Shown: positions 16,065-25,090, counted from the stretch's first letter. The stretch is 64,000 nucleotides of DNA from VRUE01 sp035318745 (GCA_035318745.1 DATHEA010000021.1:62001-126000); one strand, 5' to 3'. Made by a program: numbers and translations. The notes: generated by a model from the letters alone, not told the origin.

Positions 16065-18513
16065 GTAGCGACCCTCCAATCTGATTCAGCTCGGAGGCGA
16101 TCGACTCGCGCCTGGCGGCGACCTCCTCGTCGGTAAGGGTGCGATCCCCGGCGCGGAACTCGAGCCGCAGTGCGAGGCTCTTGCGCCCCTCCCCCAGCTG
16201 CTCGCCTGCGTAGAGGTCGAAGACCTCGGTGGCCCGCAACAGCTCGCCACCCCCGGCGAGAACCGCGCCACGCACCCGCGCCGCCGGCATATCGTCGGGC
16301 ACGACGACGGCAAGGTCCTGCAGTACGGCCGGGAAGGCGGTTACGTCCTCGAAGGTCTCCTCGCCCGCGGAGGCAGCGTCGACCAGCGCAGACAGAGCGA
16401 CTTCAAAGCCGACCGCGGAATCGAGGTCCCACTGACGGCAGACGAGCGGGTGCAGCTCGCCGATCCAGCCCGCGTCCGCCCCGTCGACGAGCACCTTCGC
16501 GCTGCGCCCTGGATGCAAGAAAGGCTCTCCGCTGGCCTCGAAGGCGAGCGTCACGCCGAGGCGAGCCGCGAGACCCTCCAGCACTCCCTTGAGCGCGAAG
16601 AAGTCCGCTGTCTCCCCTCCGTCCCGCCAGGAGCGCGGCGTCAGCGATCCCGCCACGAGGCAACCGAGTCGCTGCGGCTCGACGAACGGCGCCGGCTGCT
16701 TGCCGGCGAATGCGCCCCCCAGCGGCCCGTCGCCGCCCTCCCCGGACAGGTAGATGCGGCCGGACTCGAACAGGGCCACTTGCTCGGCGTCGCGCGAGAG
16801 GTTGCGCTGGGCGGCGTTCAGCAGCGAGCCGAGCAGATTCGTCCGCATCACCGATTGATCCTCGGAGAGCGGGTTGGAGATCTTCACGCCGTCTGCCCGC
16901 GGGTCGCCAGCGGGAATCCGCAGCCGCTCCGCCTCGCCCGGATCGGTGAAGCTCCAGCCGACGATCTCGTCGAAGCCGAGATCGCGCAGCGCGTCCTCGG
17001 CGCGGCGGCGGAGCCGCTGGTCGCGGCGCAGCCCACCCGCCTGTCCGGCGGAGCCCGGCAGGGTCGAGGGCAGGTGCTGGTCGATGCCGTGGACGCGCGC
17101 GACCTCCTCGATCAGGTCCGCCTCACGGGTGACGTCGTAGTGGCGGTCGGGGGGCACGCCGATGACGAGGTCCTCGCCGTCGACCTCGACCGCGAAGCCG
17201 AGCCGCTCCAGGTAGGCGATCTGGTCGGACTGCTCGATCCGCATCCCGAGCAGCCCTTCGACCCGCTCGCCACGCAAGCGGATCTGCTGCGCGGCCGGAA
17301 TCTCCGCGGACACGTCGAGCGTCCCGGGCACCAGCTTCGCCCCGCAGAGCTCGACCATCAGCCGCGAGGCGATCCGCTGTGCCCGCATGCAGAGCTCCGG
17401 GTGCAGCTGTTTCTCGAAGCGCGAGGAGGCCTCCGAGCGCAGGCCGAGCAGGCGTGACGTACGCAGGATGTTGGTCCCGTTCCAGTTGGCGACCTCGAGC
17501 AGGACGCGCGAGGTGACATCGGAGACCTCGGAGACCTGGCCGCCCATGATCCCGGCGATGCCCGAGGGACCGCGGCTGTCGCAGACCAGCACCGTCTCGG
17601 CGTCGAAGGTCCGCTCGACGTCGTCGAGCGTCGTCATCTTCTCGCCCTCGCCGGCCGCACGGACCGTGAGCGCCCCGTCGGGAACCTTGTCCAGGTCGAA
17701 GGCATGCAGCGGCTGCGCGGTCAGCAACATCACGTAGTTGGTGATGTCGACGACGTTGTTGATCGGGCGTTGGCCGGCGGCGCTCAGCCGTGCCTGCAGC
17801 CAGGCCGGCGAGGGGCCGACCGTGACATCGGTGAAGACACGCGCAGTGAACCGCAGGCAGAGCTCGGGCACCTCGACAGTCACCGAGGCGTATTCGCCGG
17901 CCTCGCCCTCGCCGGCGGCCGGTGCGTCTTCCTCCCAGGGCTCGGCGGCAAGCGGGGCGGCGCTGATCGCGTGCACCTCGCGCGCCACCCCGTAGACGCC
18001 GAGGCAGTCGGGCCGGTTGGGCGTCACCTCGAGCTCCAGCACCGACTCGGCAACGGGCAAGACCTCGTCCAGTGGGGTTCCCGGAGCGGGCCCGTCGTCG
18101 AGCACCAGGATTCCCGCCGACTCCTCGGCGACCTCCAGCTCGGCGGCGGAGAGGATCATTCCGTGCGACTCGACCCCGCGCAGCTTCGCCTTGCCGAGCT
18201 TCGTGCCCCCGGGCATCGTCGCCCCCGGCAGCGCCACGGGCACGGTCTGACCCGCCGCCACATTGGGGGCGCCGCAGACGATCGTGCGCGGATCGCCGTC
18301 GCCGGTATCGACCGTGCAGACGCTGAGCCGGTCGGCGTCGGGGTGCTTCTCGCGCTCCAGCACCTTTCCGACCACGAAGCCGTCCGCCGCGGGCGGTCCG
18401 AGGAGACCGACCCGCTCGACCTCGGTACCGGTCATCGCCAGGCGCTCGGCGAGGGGTGCGGCATCGGTGCCGGGATCGCAGTACTCGCGCAGCCACGAGA
18501 ACGGGACTCTCAT
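16057..18513 (-). CDS. pheT: Phenylalanyl-tRNA synthetase beta subunit
   Basis: Beta chain of the alpha2-beta2 PheRS. It begins MRVPFSWLREYCDPGTDAA and contains, in order, an EMAP-II-like tRNA-binding domain (VGKVLEREKHPDADRLSVC), the B3/B4 editing domain (PNRPDCLGVYGVAREV), the B5 DNA-binding-like domain, the catalytic-like core, and a C-terminal FDX-ACB anticodon-binding domain (FPAVLQDLAVVVPDDMPA). At 818 residues it is full length. It overlaps pheS by 4 nt upstream and argC by 8 nt downstream. Confidence 0.96.
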   Translation of the reverse strand: MRVPFSWLREYCDPGTDAAPLAERLAMTGTEVERVGLLGPPAADGFVVGKVLEREKHPDADRLSVCTVDTGDGDPRTIVCGAPNVAAGQTVPVALPGATMPGGTKLGKAKLRGVESHGMILSAAELEVAEESAGILVLDDGPAPGTPLDEVLPVAESVLELEVTPNRPDCLGVYGVAREVHAISAAPLAAEPWEEDAPAAGEGEAGEYASVTVEVPELCLRFTARVFTDVTVGPSPAWLQARLSAAGQRPINNVVDITNYVMLLTAQPLHAFDLDKVPDGALTVRAAGEGEKMTTLDDVERTFDAETVLVCDSRGPSGIAGIMGGQVSEVSDVTSRVLLEVANWNGTNILRTSRLLGLRSEASSRFEKQLHPELCMRAQRIASRLMVELCGAKLVPGTLDVSAEIPAAQQIRLRGERVEGLLGMRIEQSDQIAYLERLGFAVEVDGEDLVIGVPPDRHYDVTREADLIEEVARVHGIDQHLPSTLPGSAGQAGGLRRDQRLRRRAEDALRDLGFDEIVGWSFTDPGEAERLRIPAGDPRADGVKISNPLSEDQSVMRTNLLGSLLNAAQRNLSRDAEQVALFESGRIYLSGEGGDGPLGGAFAGKQPAPFVEPQRLGCLVAGSLTPRSWRDGGETADFFALKGVLEGLAARLGVTLAFEASGEPFLHPGRSAKVLVDGADAGWIGELHPLVCRQWDLDSAVGFEVALSALVDAASAGEETFEDVTAFPAVLQDLAVVVPDDMPAARVRGAVLAGGGELLRATEVFDLYAGEQLGEGRKSLALRLEFRAGDRTLTDEEVAARRESIASELNQIGGSLRE

Positions 18514-19568
18514 AGGAATTGCTCCAGCATCCGCACGTCGTTGTCGAAGAAGCGCCGCAGATCCGGCACGCCGTGCCGCAGCATCGCGATCCGCTCGACG
18601 CCCATGCCGAAGGCAAAGCCCTGAACCCGGTCGGGGTCATAGCCGTTCTCGGCGACGAAGCCGAGCACGTTGGGGTCGACCATGCCGGCGCCGAGGATCT
18701 CGATCCAGCCCTGGCCCTTGCAGAGGTTGCAGCGCTCACCGGTGTCGAGCGTCCCGGTCCCATCGCAGCGGAAGCAGGAGACGTCGACCTCGACGCTGGG
18801 CTCCGTGAAGGGGAAGAAGTGCGGCCGCATGCGGATCTCACGCTCCTCGCCGAAGATCGCCCGCAGCAGCTCCTCCAGCGTGCCCTTCAGGTCGGCGAGC
18901 GTGATCCCCTCGCCTATCGCCAGGCCCTCGATCTGGTGGAACATCGGACTGTGAGTGGCGTCCGAGTCACGGCGGTAGACCTTGCCGGGAACGATCACGA
19001 AGATAGGCGGCGGTTGGGTCTCCATCGAGCGGATCTGCACGGGCGAGGTATGGGTGCGCAGCAGCACCTCGGGGTGGGACTGGACGTAGAAAGTGTCCTG
19101 GAGCATCCGCGCCGGGTGTCCGGGCGGGTGGTTGAGCGCGGTGAAGTTGTAGTAGTCGTGCTCGATCTCGGGCCCCTCGACCACCCGGTATCCCAGTCCG
19201 GTCATCACATCCTCGATCTGCCGCGTCGTGCGGGTGATCAGATGGAGATGGCCGGCCGGATGCACCGGGGCACCCGGTAGCGTCACGTCGACCCGATCGC
19301 TCACCAGGCGCGCGTCCATCTCGACCGCGTCGAGCTCGGCCGCACGGCTCTCGAGCAGCTCCTCAAGCGCCTTGCGGGTCCGGTTTGCGGCGGCTCCAAC
19401 TGCGCCCCGTTCCTCCGCGGGCAGCTCGGCGATTCCGCGCAGGATCGTCGTCAGCTCCGCTTTGCGGCCGAGGTGGCGCACCCGCAGCTCCTCCAGCTCG
19501 GCGGTGCCGCCCGCAGCCGCGATCGTCGCCGTCGCCTCCGCCTCGATCTTCTCGATCTGCTCAAGCAT
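18510..19568 (-). CDS. pheS: Phenylalanyl-tRNA synthetase alpha subunit
   Basis: Catalytic alpha chain of PheRS. The ATG at 19568 gives MLEQIEKIEAEATATIAAAG, the usual N-terminal coiled coil. Class II motifs are visible: motif 2 around TSPVQIRSME and motif 3 in GFAFGMGVERIAMLRHG. A CFRCDGTG...CNLCKGQGW cysteine set near residue 255 resembles the zinc-like loop found in some PheS proteins. It is 352 residues long. It overlaps the preceding rRNA methyltransferase by 8 nt and pheT by 4 nt. Confidence 0.96.
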   Translation of the reverse strand: MLEQIEKIEAEATATIAAAGGTAELEELRVRHLGRKAELTTILRGIAELPAEERGAVGAAANRTRKALEELLESRAAELDAVEMDARLVSDRVDVTLPGAPVHPAGHLHLITRTTRQIEDVMTGLGYRVVEGPEIEHDYYNFTALNHPPGHPARMLQDTFYVQSHPEVLLRTHTSPVQIRSMETQPPPIFVIVPGKVYRRDSDATHSPMFHQIEGLAIGEGITLADLKGTLEELLRAIFGEEREIRMRPHFFPFTEPSVEVDVSCFRCDGTGTLDTGERCNLCKGQGWIEILGAGMVDPNVLGFVAENGYDPDRVQGFAFGMGVERIAMLRHGVPDLRRFFDNDVRMLEQFL

Positions 19569-20280
19569 CCTCGGCCACCTCCCGCATGGCGGGCGACGAT
19601 AACCGCTCGCACGCAATAGCCGCCGCGGCAGCGACGTTGAGCGACTCGGCGGCACCGGGACGCAAGGGAATCGTCACCTGTAGGTCGCATTGATCCAGCA
19701 CTTCGGCTGGCAGCCCCTCGCGCTCGGCACCGAGGCAGATGGTCTCGACGTCGTCCAGAGCGCTAAGCGCTCCGCCGCCATGCGCCACCAGAGCCGCCCG
19801 TGGTCGCGGCGGCGCCTCGATTCCGGCCCGCAGCAGCGACTGAGCGAAGACCGAGCCCATGCTCGCCCGCACCGCCTTCGGCCCGAAGGGATCGGCACAA
19901 TCGGGACCGAGCACCACGGTGCCACCGGTAAGGGCATGCGCGGTGCGGACGATCGCGCCGACATTGCCCGGGTCGGCAATCCCGTGCAGGTAGACGCAGG
20001 GGGAGCTCGCCTCGCTCGCCCAGGCCTGGCGCCAGATGGCGATCGCCCGGGTTCCCGAGCCAAGCGCCGACACCTCGGCCAACAGCTCCGGCTCCACCTC
20101 TTCGCCACCCAGATCGCTGCCGGCGGCGCTGAGCAGGAAGCGCGGCTCGGCACCGGCTGCAAGTCCAGCCTCGACCAGGTCCTCGCCCTCGGTCGCGAAC
20201 AGACCCTCGCGCTCGCGATGCTTGCGCTCGCGCAGCTTGCGGACCAGTTTCAGCTTCTCGTTTTGGGGGCTGGAAATCAT
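19561..20280 (-). CDS. SpoU/TrmH-family RNA 2'-O-ribose methyltransferase
   Basis: A 239-residue SPOUT enzyme. The N-terminal substrate-binding part (MISSPQNEKLKLVRKLRERK) is followed by the trefoil-knot SAM domain with motif 1 GIADPGNVGAIVRTA, motif 2 ICLGAEREGLPAEVL and motif 3 IPLRPGAAESLNVAAAAAI. It probably modifies 23S rRNA; relatives such as RlmB or TsnR differ in target, so no symbol is given. The ATG at 20280 is the first Met that aligns; an in-frame ATG at 20325 is possible. It is the first gene after the rplT terminator and probably heads the phe-arg transcript. Confidence 0.88.
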   Translation of the reverse strand: MISSPQNEKLKLVRKLRERKHREREGLFATEGEDLVEAGLAAGAEPRFLLSAAGSDLGGEEVEPELLAEVSALGSGTRAIAIWRQAWASEASSPCVYLHGIADPGNVGAIVRTAHALTGGTVVLGPDCADPFGPKAVRASMGSVFAQSLLRAGIEAPPRPRAALVAHGGGALSALDDVETICLGAEREGLPAEVLDQCDLQVTIPLRPGAAESLNVAAAAAIACERLSSPAMREVAEDA

Positions 20281-20340
20281 CTGTGTTGGTTCGGGTCGGT
20301 CGAATCTTCTCCTGGAACGTCCCATACAAGTCTCGGACAA

Positions 20341-20370
20341 ATAAAAAGCGGGCCGTGAAGACGGCCCGCC
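20341..20370 (-). terminator. Intrinsic terminator of rpmI-rplT
   Basis: A perfect 9-bp stem (GCGGGCCGT/ACGGCCCGC, loop at 20357-20360) is followed on the minus strand by TTTTTAT. It lies about 26 nt after the rplT stop and separates the ribosomal genes from the methyltransferase/phe/arg genes. Confidence 0.85.
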
Positions 20371-20396
20371 CGGGAAGTGGAAAGTGTGGGTTGCGG

Positions 20397-20756
20397 CTAG
20401 GCGGCCGCACCCTCCCGGGCTAGCTCCACAAATCGGCGGAAGGCCTCGCGGTCGGAGACCGCGATCTCGGCGAGCATCTTGCGGTTGACCTCGACGCCGG
20501 CCCCGTTGAGGCCGTGCATCAACTGCGAGTAGCTCATCCCCTCGAGCCGCGCAGCAGCGTTGATCCGCGTGATCCAGAGCCGCCGGAACTCGCGCTTGCG
20601 GTTGCGCCGGTCCCGGTATGCGTACATCCCCGAGCGCTGCACCTGCTCTTTGGCGAAACGGTAGGAGGAGTGCTTGCGGCCGAAGTAGCCCTTCGCTTCC
20701 TTGAGGACCTTGCGCCGCTTCTTGCGGGCGTGGACGGAGCGCTTGACCCGGCTCAC
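20397..20756 (-). CDS. rplT: Ribosomal protein bL20
   Basis: A 119-residue 50S assembly protein. The sequence is highly conserved: SRVKRSVHARKKRRKVLKEA, YRDRRNRKREFRRLWI and the C-terminal MLAEIAVSDREAFRRFV. bL20 binds 23S rRNA early in assembly and in some bacteria represses its own operon. It overlaps rpmI by 4 nt and ends at an intrinsic terminator. Confidence 0.97.
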   Translation of the reverse strand: MSRVKRSVHARKKRRKVLKEAKGYFGRKHSSYRFAKEQVQRSGMYAYRDRRNRKREFRRLWITRINAAARLEGMSYSQLMHGLNGAGVEVNRKMLAEIAVSDREAFRRFVELAREGAAA

Positions 20757-20953
20757 TTGCCGCCTCCAAGCAGAGTCCGCACGCGCTTTTCGTCGGCCTT
20801 GGCAATCACGACCGGCCTCCCCATCTGCCGCTTACGCTTCGCCGACTTTTTCTCGAGGATGTGGCTCGAGTAGGCGCGCCGCCCGCGCAGCTTGCCCTTG
20901 GCGGTCTTGCGAAAGCGCTTCTTGGCGCCCGAATGGGTTTTCATCTTCGGCAT
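20753..20953 (-). CDS. rpmI: Ribosomal protein bL35
   Basis: A 66-residue basic protein with the conserved start PKMKTHSGAKKRFRKT and the ILEKKSAKRKRQ core. It overlaps rplT by 4 nt. Unlike the common infC-rpmI-rplT order, infC is not adjacent: three other genes and 3.5 kb lie between, and wecB starts divergently only 73 nt away. The promoter of rpmI must therefore lie in that short gap. Confidence 0.97.
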   Translation of the reverse strand: MPKMKTHSGAKKRFRKTAKGKLRGRRAYSSHILEKKSAKRKRQMGRPVVIAKADEKRVRTLLGGGK

Positions 20954-21026
20954 CGGGACGGGTATTGAAGCAGACCGGCCCGGACAAACGCCCGAGCCGG
21001 GGGACGACGCCGGTAGGGTGCCGCCC

Positions 21027-22100
21027 GTGCGGATCGTCTACGTGATCGGGACCCGCCCCAACTTCGTCAAGACGGCGCCGGTAATCGCGGCGCTGCGCAA
21101 GCGCCTGCCCGAGGGTCGTCACGCGATCGTCCACACCGGTCAGCACTACGACCGGGCGATGTCGGAGGTGTTCTTCGAGGAGCTCGGCGTGCCCGCTCCG
21201 GACCACATGCTGGAAGTCGGATCGGGCAGTCACGCCCAGCAAACTGCGCGCACGATGGAGCGGCTGGAGCCGGTTCTGGAAGCGGAGCGGCCGGACCTGG
21301 TGATGGTCCCCGGCGATGTCAACTCGACCCTCGCCGCGGCGCTGACCGCGGTAAAGATGCAGATCCCCGTCGCCCACCTTGAGTCGGGTCTGCGCAGCTT
21401 CGACCGCACCATGCCCGAGGAGATCAACCGGATCGTCGCCGACGAGTTCGCCGAGTACCTCTTCCTGCACAGCGACGAGGCGATCGAGAACCTGCGAGCC
21501 GAGGGCATCGCCGAGGAGCGCATGCACTTCGTCGGCAACACGATGATCGACACCCTGGTGGCGCTCGAAGACCGCTTCCGGGCTGCCGGATCTGCGGCGA
21601 AGCTCGGTGTCAGGCCGGGTGAGTACGCGCTCGTCACCCTGCACCGACCCGCCCTGGTCGACGGCGATCTTCTTCCCGAGACGGTGCGCCGCATGGCCGA
21701 GCTCGCGCGCGAGATGCCGGTCGTCTTCCCGGTTCACCCGCGGACGCGCAAGAAGATGGAGGCGATCGAGTCCGAGCATCCCGGGCTGCTGCTCTCCGAG
21801 CCGCTCGGCTACGTCGACTTCCTCTCGCTGATCGCCGATGCCGGCGCCGTCCTCACCGACTCTGGCGGAATCCAGGAGGAGACGACCTACCTCGGCATCC
21901 CCTGCTTCACCCTGCGCGACAACACCGAGCGGCCGGTGACGATCCGCGCCGGCACCAACACCCTGCTCGGCCTCGACCCCGCGGCGATCGCCGGCATTCC
22001 CGCGGCACTGGCGGAGCGGCCGGCGCAGCGCCCCGAGCCGCCGCCGCTTTGGGATGGAAGGGCCTCAGGGCGAATCGCCGCGACGATTGCGGCCCTCTAG
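21027..22100 (+). CDS. wecB: UDP-N-acetylglucosamine 2-epimerase (non-hydrolysing)
   Basis: Interconverts UDP-GlcNAc and UDP-ManNAc for surface polysaccharides. The GTG at 21027 gives MRIVYVIGTRPNFVKTAPVI; the upstream open frame overlaps rpmI and is rejected. Family motifs are VPGDVNSTLAAAL, AHLESGLRSFDRTMPEE, HRPALVDG, and the UDP-binding LTDSGGIQEETTYLGIPC. At 357 residues it is normal. It is the only plus-strand gene in the first 29 kb and converges on the FAD oxidoreductase with a 36-nt overlap of the coding ends. Confidence 0.94.
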   Translation: MRIVYVIGTRPNFVKTAPVIAALRKRLPEGRHAIVHTGQHYDRAMSEVFFEELGVPAPDHMLEVGSGSHAQQTARTMERLEPVLEAERPDLVMVPGDVNSTLAAALTAVKMQIPVAHLESGLRSFDRTMPEEINRIVADEFAEYLFLHSDEAIENLRAEGIAEERMHFVGNTMIDTLVALEDRFRAAGSAAKLGVRPGEYALVTLHRPALVDGDLLPETVRRMAELAREMPVVFPVHPRTRKKMEAIESEHPGLLLSEPLGYVDFLSLIADAGAVLTDSGGIQEETTYLGIPCFTLRDNTERPVTIRAGTNTLLGLDPAAIAGIPAALAERPAQRPEPPPLWDGRASGRIAATIAAL

Positions 22101-23312
22101 GGCGCGGGCGCCGCGCCCGATGCGGGGTCTGTAGGCGAAATGTGCAGGCCTCTGGCGGCGGCCGCTGATCGCGGTCGCGATCGCCGGCGCCGCGTACCAC
22201 GTGCCCACCACGAAGCGGGTGATCGGGCCGACGCTGGCAGCCGCCGCCGCTCCCGCGAAGTGCAGGCCAGGGACCGATGACTCCAAGCCTCGGCCCAGGT
22301 GCGGCGCGCCGTTCACGTGCCTGACCGCGGCGAGGAGATCGGCGTCGATGAAGTCATACCCGCTCACGTCGACCCGGTAGCCGGTGCAAAGGATCAGATG
22401 ATCGACCGTCAACTCTCCTCCCTCCCGAAAGCCGACCCGCAGCGCCTCACCGTCCGCCCGCACGGCGTCGATCGTGCGGCTGGCCTCGAGCGGGACATCG
22501 GTAAGGCGTTCGCGCAGCCAGTCCGCGCCGACAGGGGCCATGCAGCGCCTGTCGACCCAGGACCTGACTCCGGTTGGGAAGCTGCCGAGGGCGCCCGGGG
22601 TCGCGGCGAGCCAGCCGGTCACCCTGCCGCCGACATCGGTCGGCGGCAGCACCATTCGCCTCAGGGCCGGGCCAAAACCACTGCGATTGTGCGGCGGCAG
22701 CCAGCCAAAACCCGCCGCCCTGGCCACAACCTGGGGCGATGCACCGGCCTCCTGAAGCAGGGCGGCGGTCTCGAGGGCGCTTTGGCCCGCCCCCAGGACA
22801 AGCACCCTGCGACCGCTGAAGACCCCCAAGTGCGAGTGCGCGGACGAATGGGAGACGAGGTCCTCGGGAAGTCCTCGAAAAGGCTCCGGCCAATTCGCGA
22901 AAGGGACGATGCCGGCTCCGACGACGACTCGCTGCGCGAGCAGCTCCTCTCCGTCCTCGAGCTCCAGCAAGAATCCACGCGGGGCGAGGGAAAGCCTGCT
23001 GACTCGGCGCCTATCGACATCGGGGACCGCCCGCTGCTGATACCAGAGCCCGTAGGCGACGAAGTCCTCGACGCGCATCGGCTCCGAGAGGGGCACGCCC
23101 ATCTCGCTTGCCCAGGCCTCGATGCCCAGCTTGAGCCCGGGAGCGGCGATGTGCGAGGCCCGACGACGGGACCGCAGCAGCATCCCGGCGGGCATGTAAC
23201 GGCGCCAGGACTCCATCGGCTCGCCCAGCACATGGGCGTCGACGCCCGCATGGCGCAGGTACGCAGCCACCGCCAGGCCGTAAGGGCCGGCGCCGATGAT
23301 CGCAACCGGCAT
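22065..23312 (-). CDS. FAD-dependent oxidoreductase (flavin monooxygenase-like)
   Basis: A 415-residue flavoprotein. The FAD-binding GxGxxG is at the extreme N-terminus (VAIIGAGPYGLAVAAYL), and the second dinucleotide motif is LVLGAGQSALETAALL. ILCTGYRVD is the typical ATG/CTG motif of lysine/ornithine N-monooxygenase and flavin monooxygenase relatives. The ATG at 23312 overlaps the ATP-grasp stop (TGATG), which favours co-translation. Together with the ATP-grasp enzyme it may modify an amino acid or a peptide-like small molecule; the substrate is unknown. Its 3' end overlaps wecB by 36 nt on the opposite strand. Confidence 0.82.
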   Translation of the reverse strand: MPVAIIGAGPYGLAVAAYLRHAGVDAHVLGEPMESWRRYMPAGMLLRSRRRASHIAAPGLKLGIEAWASEMGVPLSEPMRVEDFVAYGLWYQQRAVPDVDRRRVSRLSLAPRGFLLELEDGEELLAQRVVVGAGIVPFANWPEPFRGLPEDLVSHSSAHSHLGVFSGRRVLVLGAGQSALETAALLQEAGASPQVVARAAGFGWLPPHNRSGFGPALRRMVLPPTDVGGRVTGWLAATPGALGSFPTGVRSWVDRRCMAPVGADWLRERLTDVPLEASRTIDAVRADGEALRVGFREGGELTVDHLILCTGYRVDVSGYDFIDADLLAAVRHVNGAPHLGRGLESSVPGLHFAGAAAAASVGPITRFVVGTWYAAPAIATAISGRRQRPAHFAYRPRIGRGARALEGRNRRGDSP

Positions 23313-24514
23313 CACGAGCCCACCAGCCGATCCCGCCGCATGCCGGCGCCATCGGAACCCTTCCTGATCGCGCTGTAGCGCATTCGCAGTTCGAGGGCCC
23401 TGGCCAGCAGCGGACCGGGGTCGTTCCAGGCGAAGAACGCATGTGCGCAGCGCCTGCGCGGACGGATCACCGACGTGGCCGCCAGCAGGTGGTGCCCCCG
23501 CAGATGGGCGATCATGTTTCTCAGCTCGGCGTCCTCCCACCTGTAGTGAAATCCCGCGCGGGCAGTGCGCACCTCCCCCTGATGGCCCGAGAGCCAGTCG
23601 CACCAGATCGCCGGCAGTGGCACACCTGCTCGTGCGGCGAGCGCGAGCGACCCGTAGAGCCGCGGGTTGAAATCAATCGCCCCGTAGCTTTCCGGGCTGC
23701 GCTCGATCAGCTCGAGCTCGAAGATGCCCTGCCAGCGCATCGCGGTGAGGAAGCCTTCGACCCGCTCGGCCAGCGGGCGCGGGACATCGACCGATTCCGA
23801 GAAGGAGACCGACCCCGCGCTCTGCGGCCAGACCCGTCGATAGCGGCTCCAGACGGCGCCGAGCAGGCGGCCTTCGGCGAAGACCCCCGCGAACGACATC
23901 GCGCATCCGGCCTCGCGTCGCTGTAGCAGGCAGGGAAGGCCGAACTCCGGCAGCCGGCTCTCCAGCGCGTCCGCGTCGGGGGCCAGGAAGCTGGCCCGCT
24001 CGCGGATGGCGCCGCCGTGCTCGAAGACCGAGGAGCGGGGCTTGAGGAGCAACGGGAAACCGAGCTCACCCCCGGCGGCGCGAGCATCGGCGACGGTCTC
24101 GCAGACGACCGTCTCCGGCACGTCGAGACCTACGCCAGCGGCGGCCTCGATCAGGTCCACCTTGTTCACGCAGGTCTCGACAACCTCCACGGGTGGAAGG
24201 CTGAGGTCGACGCCTTCGCCGAAGACGTCTCGATTCCGGGAGACTGCAAGCAGGGAGGCGTCTGCCCCCGGCATGACCGTGAAATAGCCGTCCGAAGCGG
24301 CGATCGCCGCCGCTTCCTCGGCGTAGCGTCGACCCCCCAGGCGGGGGTTCGACAACGTGTAGCGCTTAGAGCAGGCCAGCGACCACTGCCCGGGCGCCGG
24401 GCGGGAGCTGCAAGCCGCCCCGACCCTGTACCCGGCGGCGCGCAGGGTTCGGCACGCCGCCGCCGCCGAGCGCTCCTGCGCATCGATGATCAGGACGCCA
24501 GGCGTCGCCACCAC
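23312..24514 (-). CDS. ATP-grasp enzyme (carbamoyl-phosphate-synthase-like)
   Basis: A 400-residue protein with an N-terminal Rossmann-like part (GVLIIDAQERSAAAACRTL) and an ATP-grasp core (VNKVDLIEAAAGVGLDVPET, GFPLLLKPRSS, LELIERSPESYGAIDFNPR, where the DFNPR-type metal ligands lie). Such proteins ligate a carboxylate to an amine. The GTG start lies immediately after the infC stop (TAAGTG), so it is a direct operon partner of infC, and the FAD enzyme follows with a TGATG overlap. The substrate cannot be deduced. The pair looks like a transplanted small biosynthetic or modification unit inside translation genes. Confidence 0.78.
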   Translation of the reverse strand: MVATPGVLIIDAQERSAAAACRTLRAAGYRVGAACSSRPAPGQWSLACSKRYTLSNPRLGGRRYAEEAAAIAASDGYFTVMPGADASLLAVSRNRDVFGEGVDLSLPPVEVVETCVNKVDLIEAAAGVGLDVPETVVCETVADARAAGGELGFPLLLKPRSSVFEHGGAIRERASFLAPDADALESRLPEFGLPCLLQRREAGCAMSFAGVFAEGRLLGAVWSRYRRVWPQSAGSVSFSESVDVPRPLAERVEGFLTAMRWQGIFELELIERSPESYGAIDFNPRLYGSLALAARAGVPLPAIWCDWLSGHQGEVRTARAGFHYRWEDAELRNMIAHLRGHHLLAATSVIRPRRRCAHAFFAWNDPGPLLARALELRMRYSAIRKGSDGAGMRRDRLVGS

Positions 24515-25090
24515 TTACCCTGCCTGGTCTATCTGGTTCGTCGTGTCGCGGCTGGGCGCCAGCATCATGCTCATGTTTCGCCCTTCCTGCAGCGGCGCGG
24601 ACTCGATCACCGCAAGCCCGTCGAGGTCCTCGAAGAGACGCTGCAGCAGATTCCTGCCCCGCTCTGGGTGCGCCTGCTCCCGGCCGCGGAACATGATCGT
24701 GATCTTGACTTTGTTGCGCTGACGCAGGAAGCGCTCGACGTGACCCTTCTTGGTTTTGTAGTCGTGGTCGGCGATCTTCGGCCGCAGCTTGATCTCGCGC
24801 ACGTTGACCTGGGTCTGGTGCTTGCGGGCGGCCTTCTGCTTCTGCTCTTGCTCGTATTTGTACTTCGAGTAGTCGAGCAGGCGAGTGACCGGGGGCTTTG
24901 AGCCCGGCGCCACCTCGACCAGGTCGAGGTCGGCGTCCTGCGCCCGTTTCATCGCCTCGGCGATCTCGACGATTCCCAACTGCTCCCCGTCGGCCCCGAT
25001 CAGGCGCACTTTGGGCACGCGGATCCGCTCGTTGATGCGCGTCGTGTCGCGCTCGGGCGGCCGGCGATCGAACCTGCGCGGGACAGGCAC
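24515..25090 (-). CDS. infC: Translation initiation factor IF-3
   Basis: The 191-residue IF-3 monitors start-codon selection and subunit dissociation. The N-domain begins at TTRINERIRVPKVRLIG, and the C-domain includes KEI-like VREIKLRPKIADHDYKTK and KVKITIMFRGRE. The start is uncertain: a GTG at 25090 is used here, with no convincing Shine-Dalgarno sequence. infC genes often use rare AUU/AUC codons for autoregulation, and a start nearer the RINERI motif is possible. Downstream is the ATP-grasp gene rather than rpmI. Confidence 0.95.
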   Translation of the reverse strand: MPVPRRFDRRPPERDTTRINERIRVPKVRLIGADGEQLGIVEIAEAMKRAQDADLDLVEVAPGSKPPVTRLLDYSKYKYEQEQKQKAARKHQTQVNVREIKLRPKIADHDYKTKKGHVERFLRQRNKVKITIMFRGREQAHPERGRNLLQRLFEDLDGLAVIESAPLQEGRNMSMMLAPSRDTTNQIDQAG

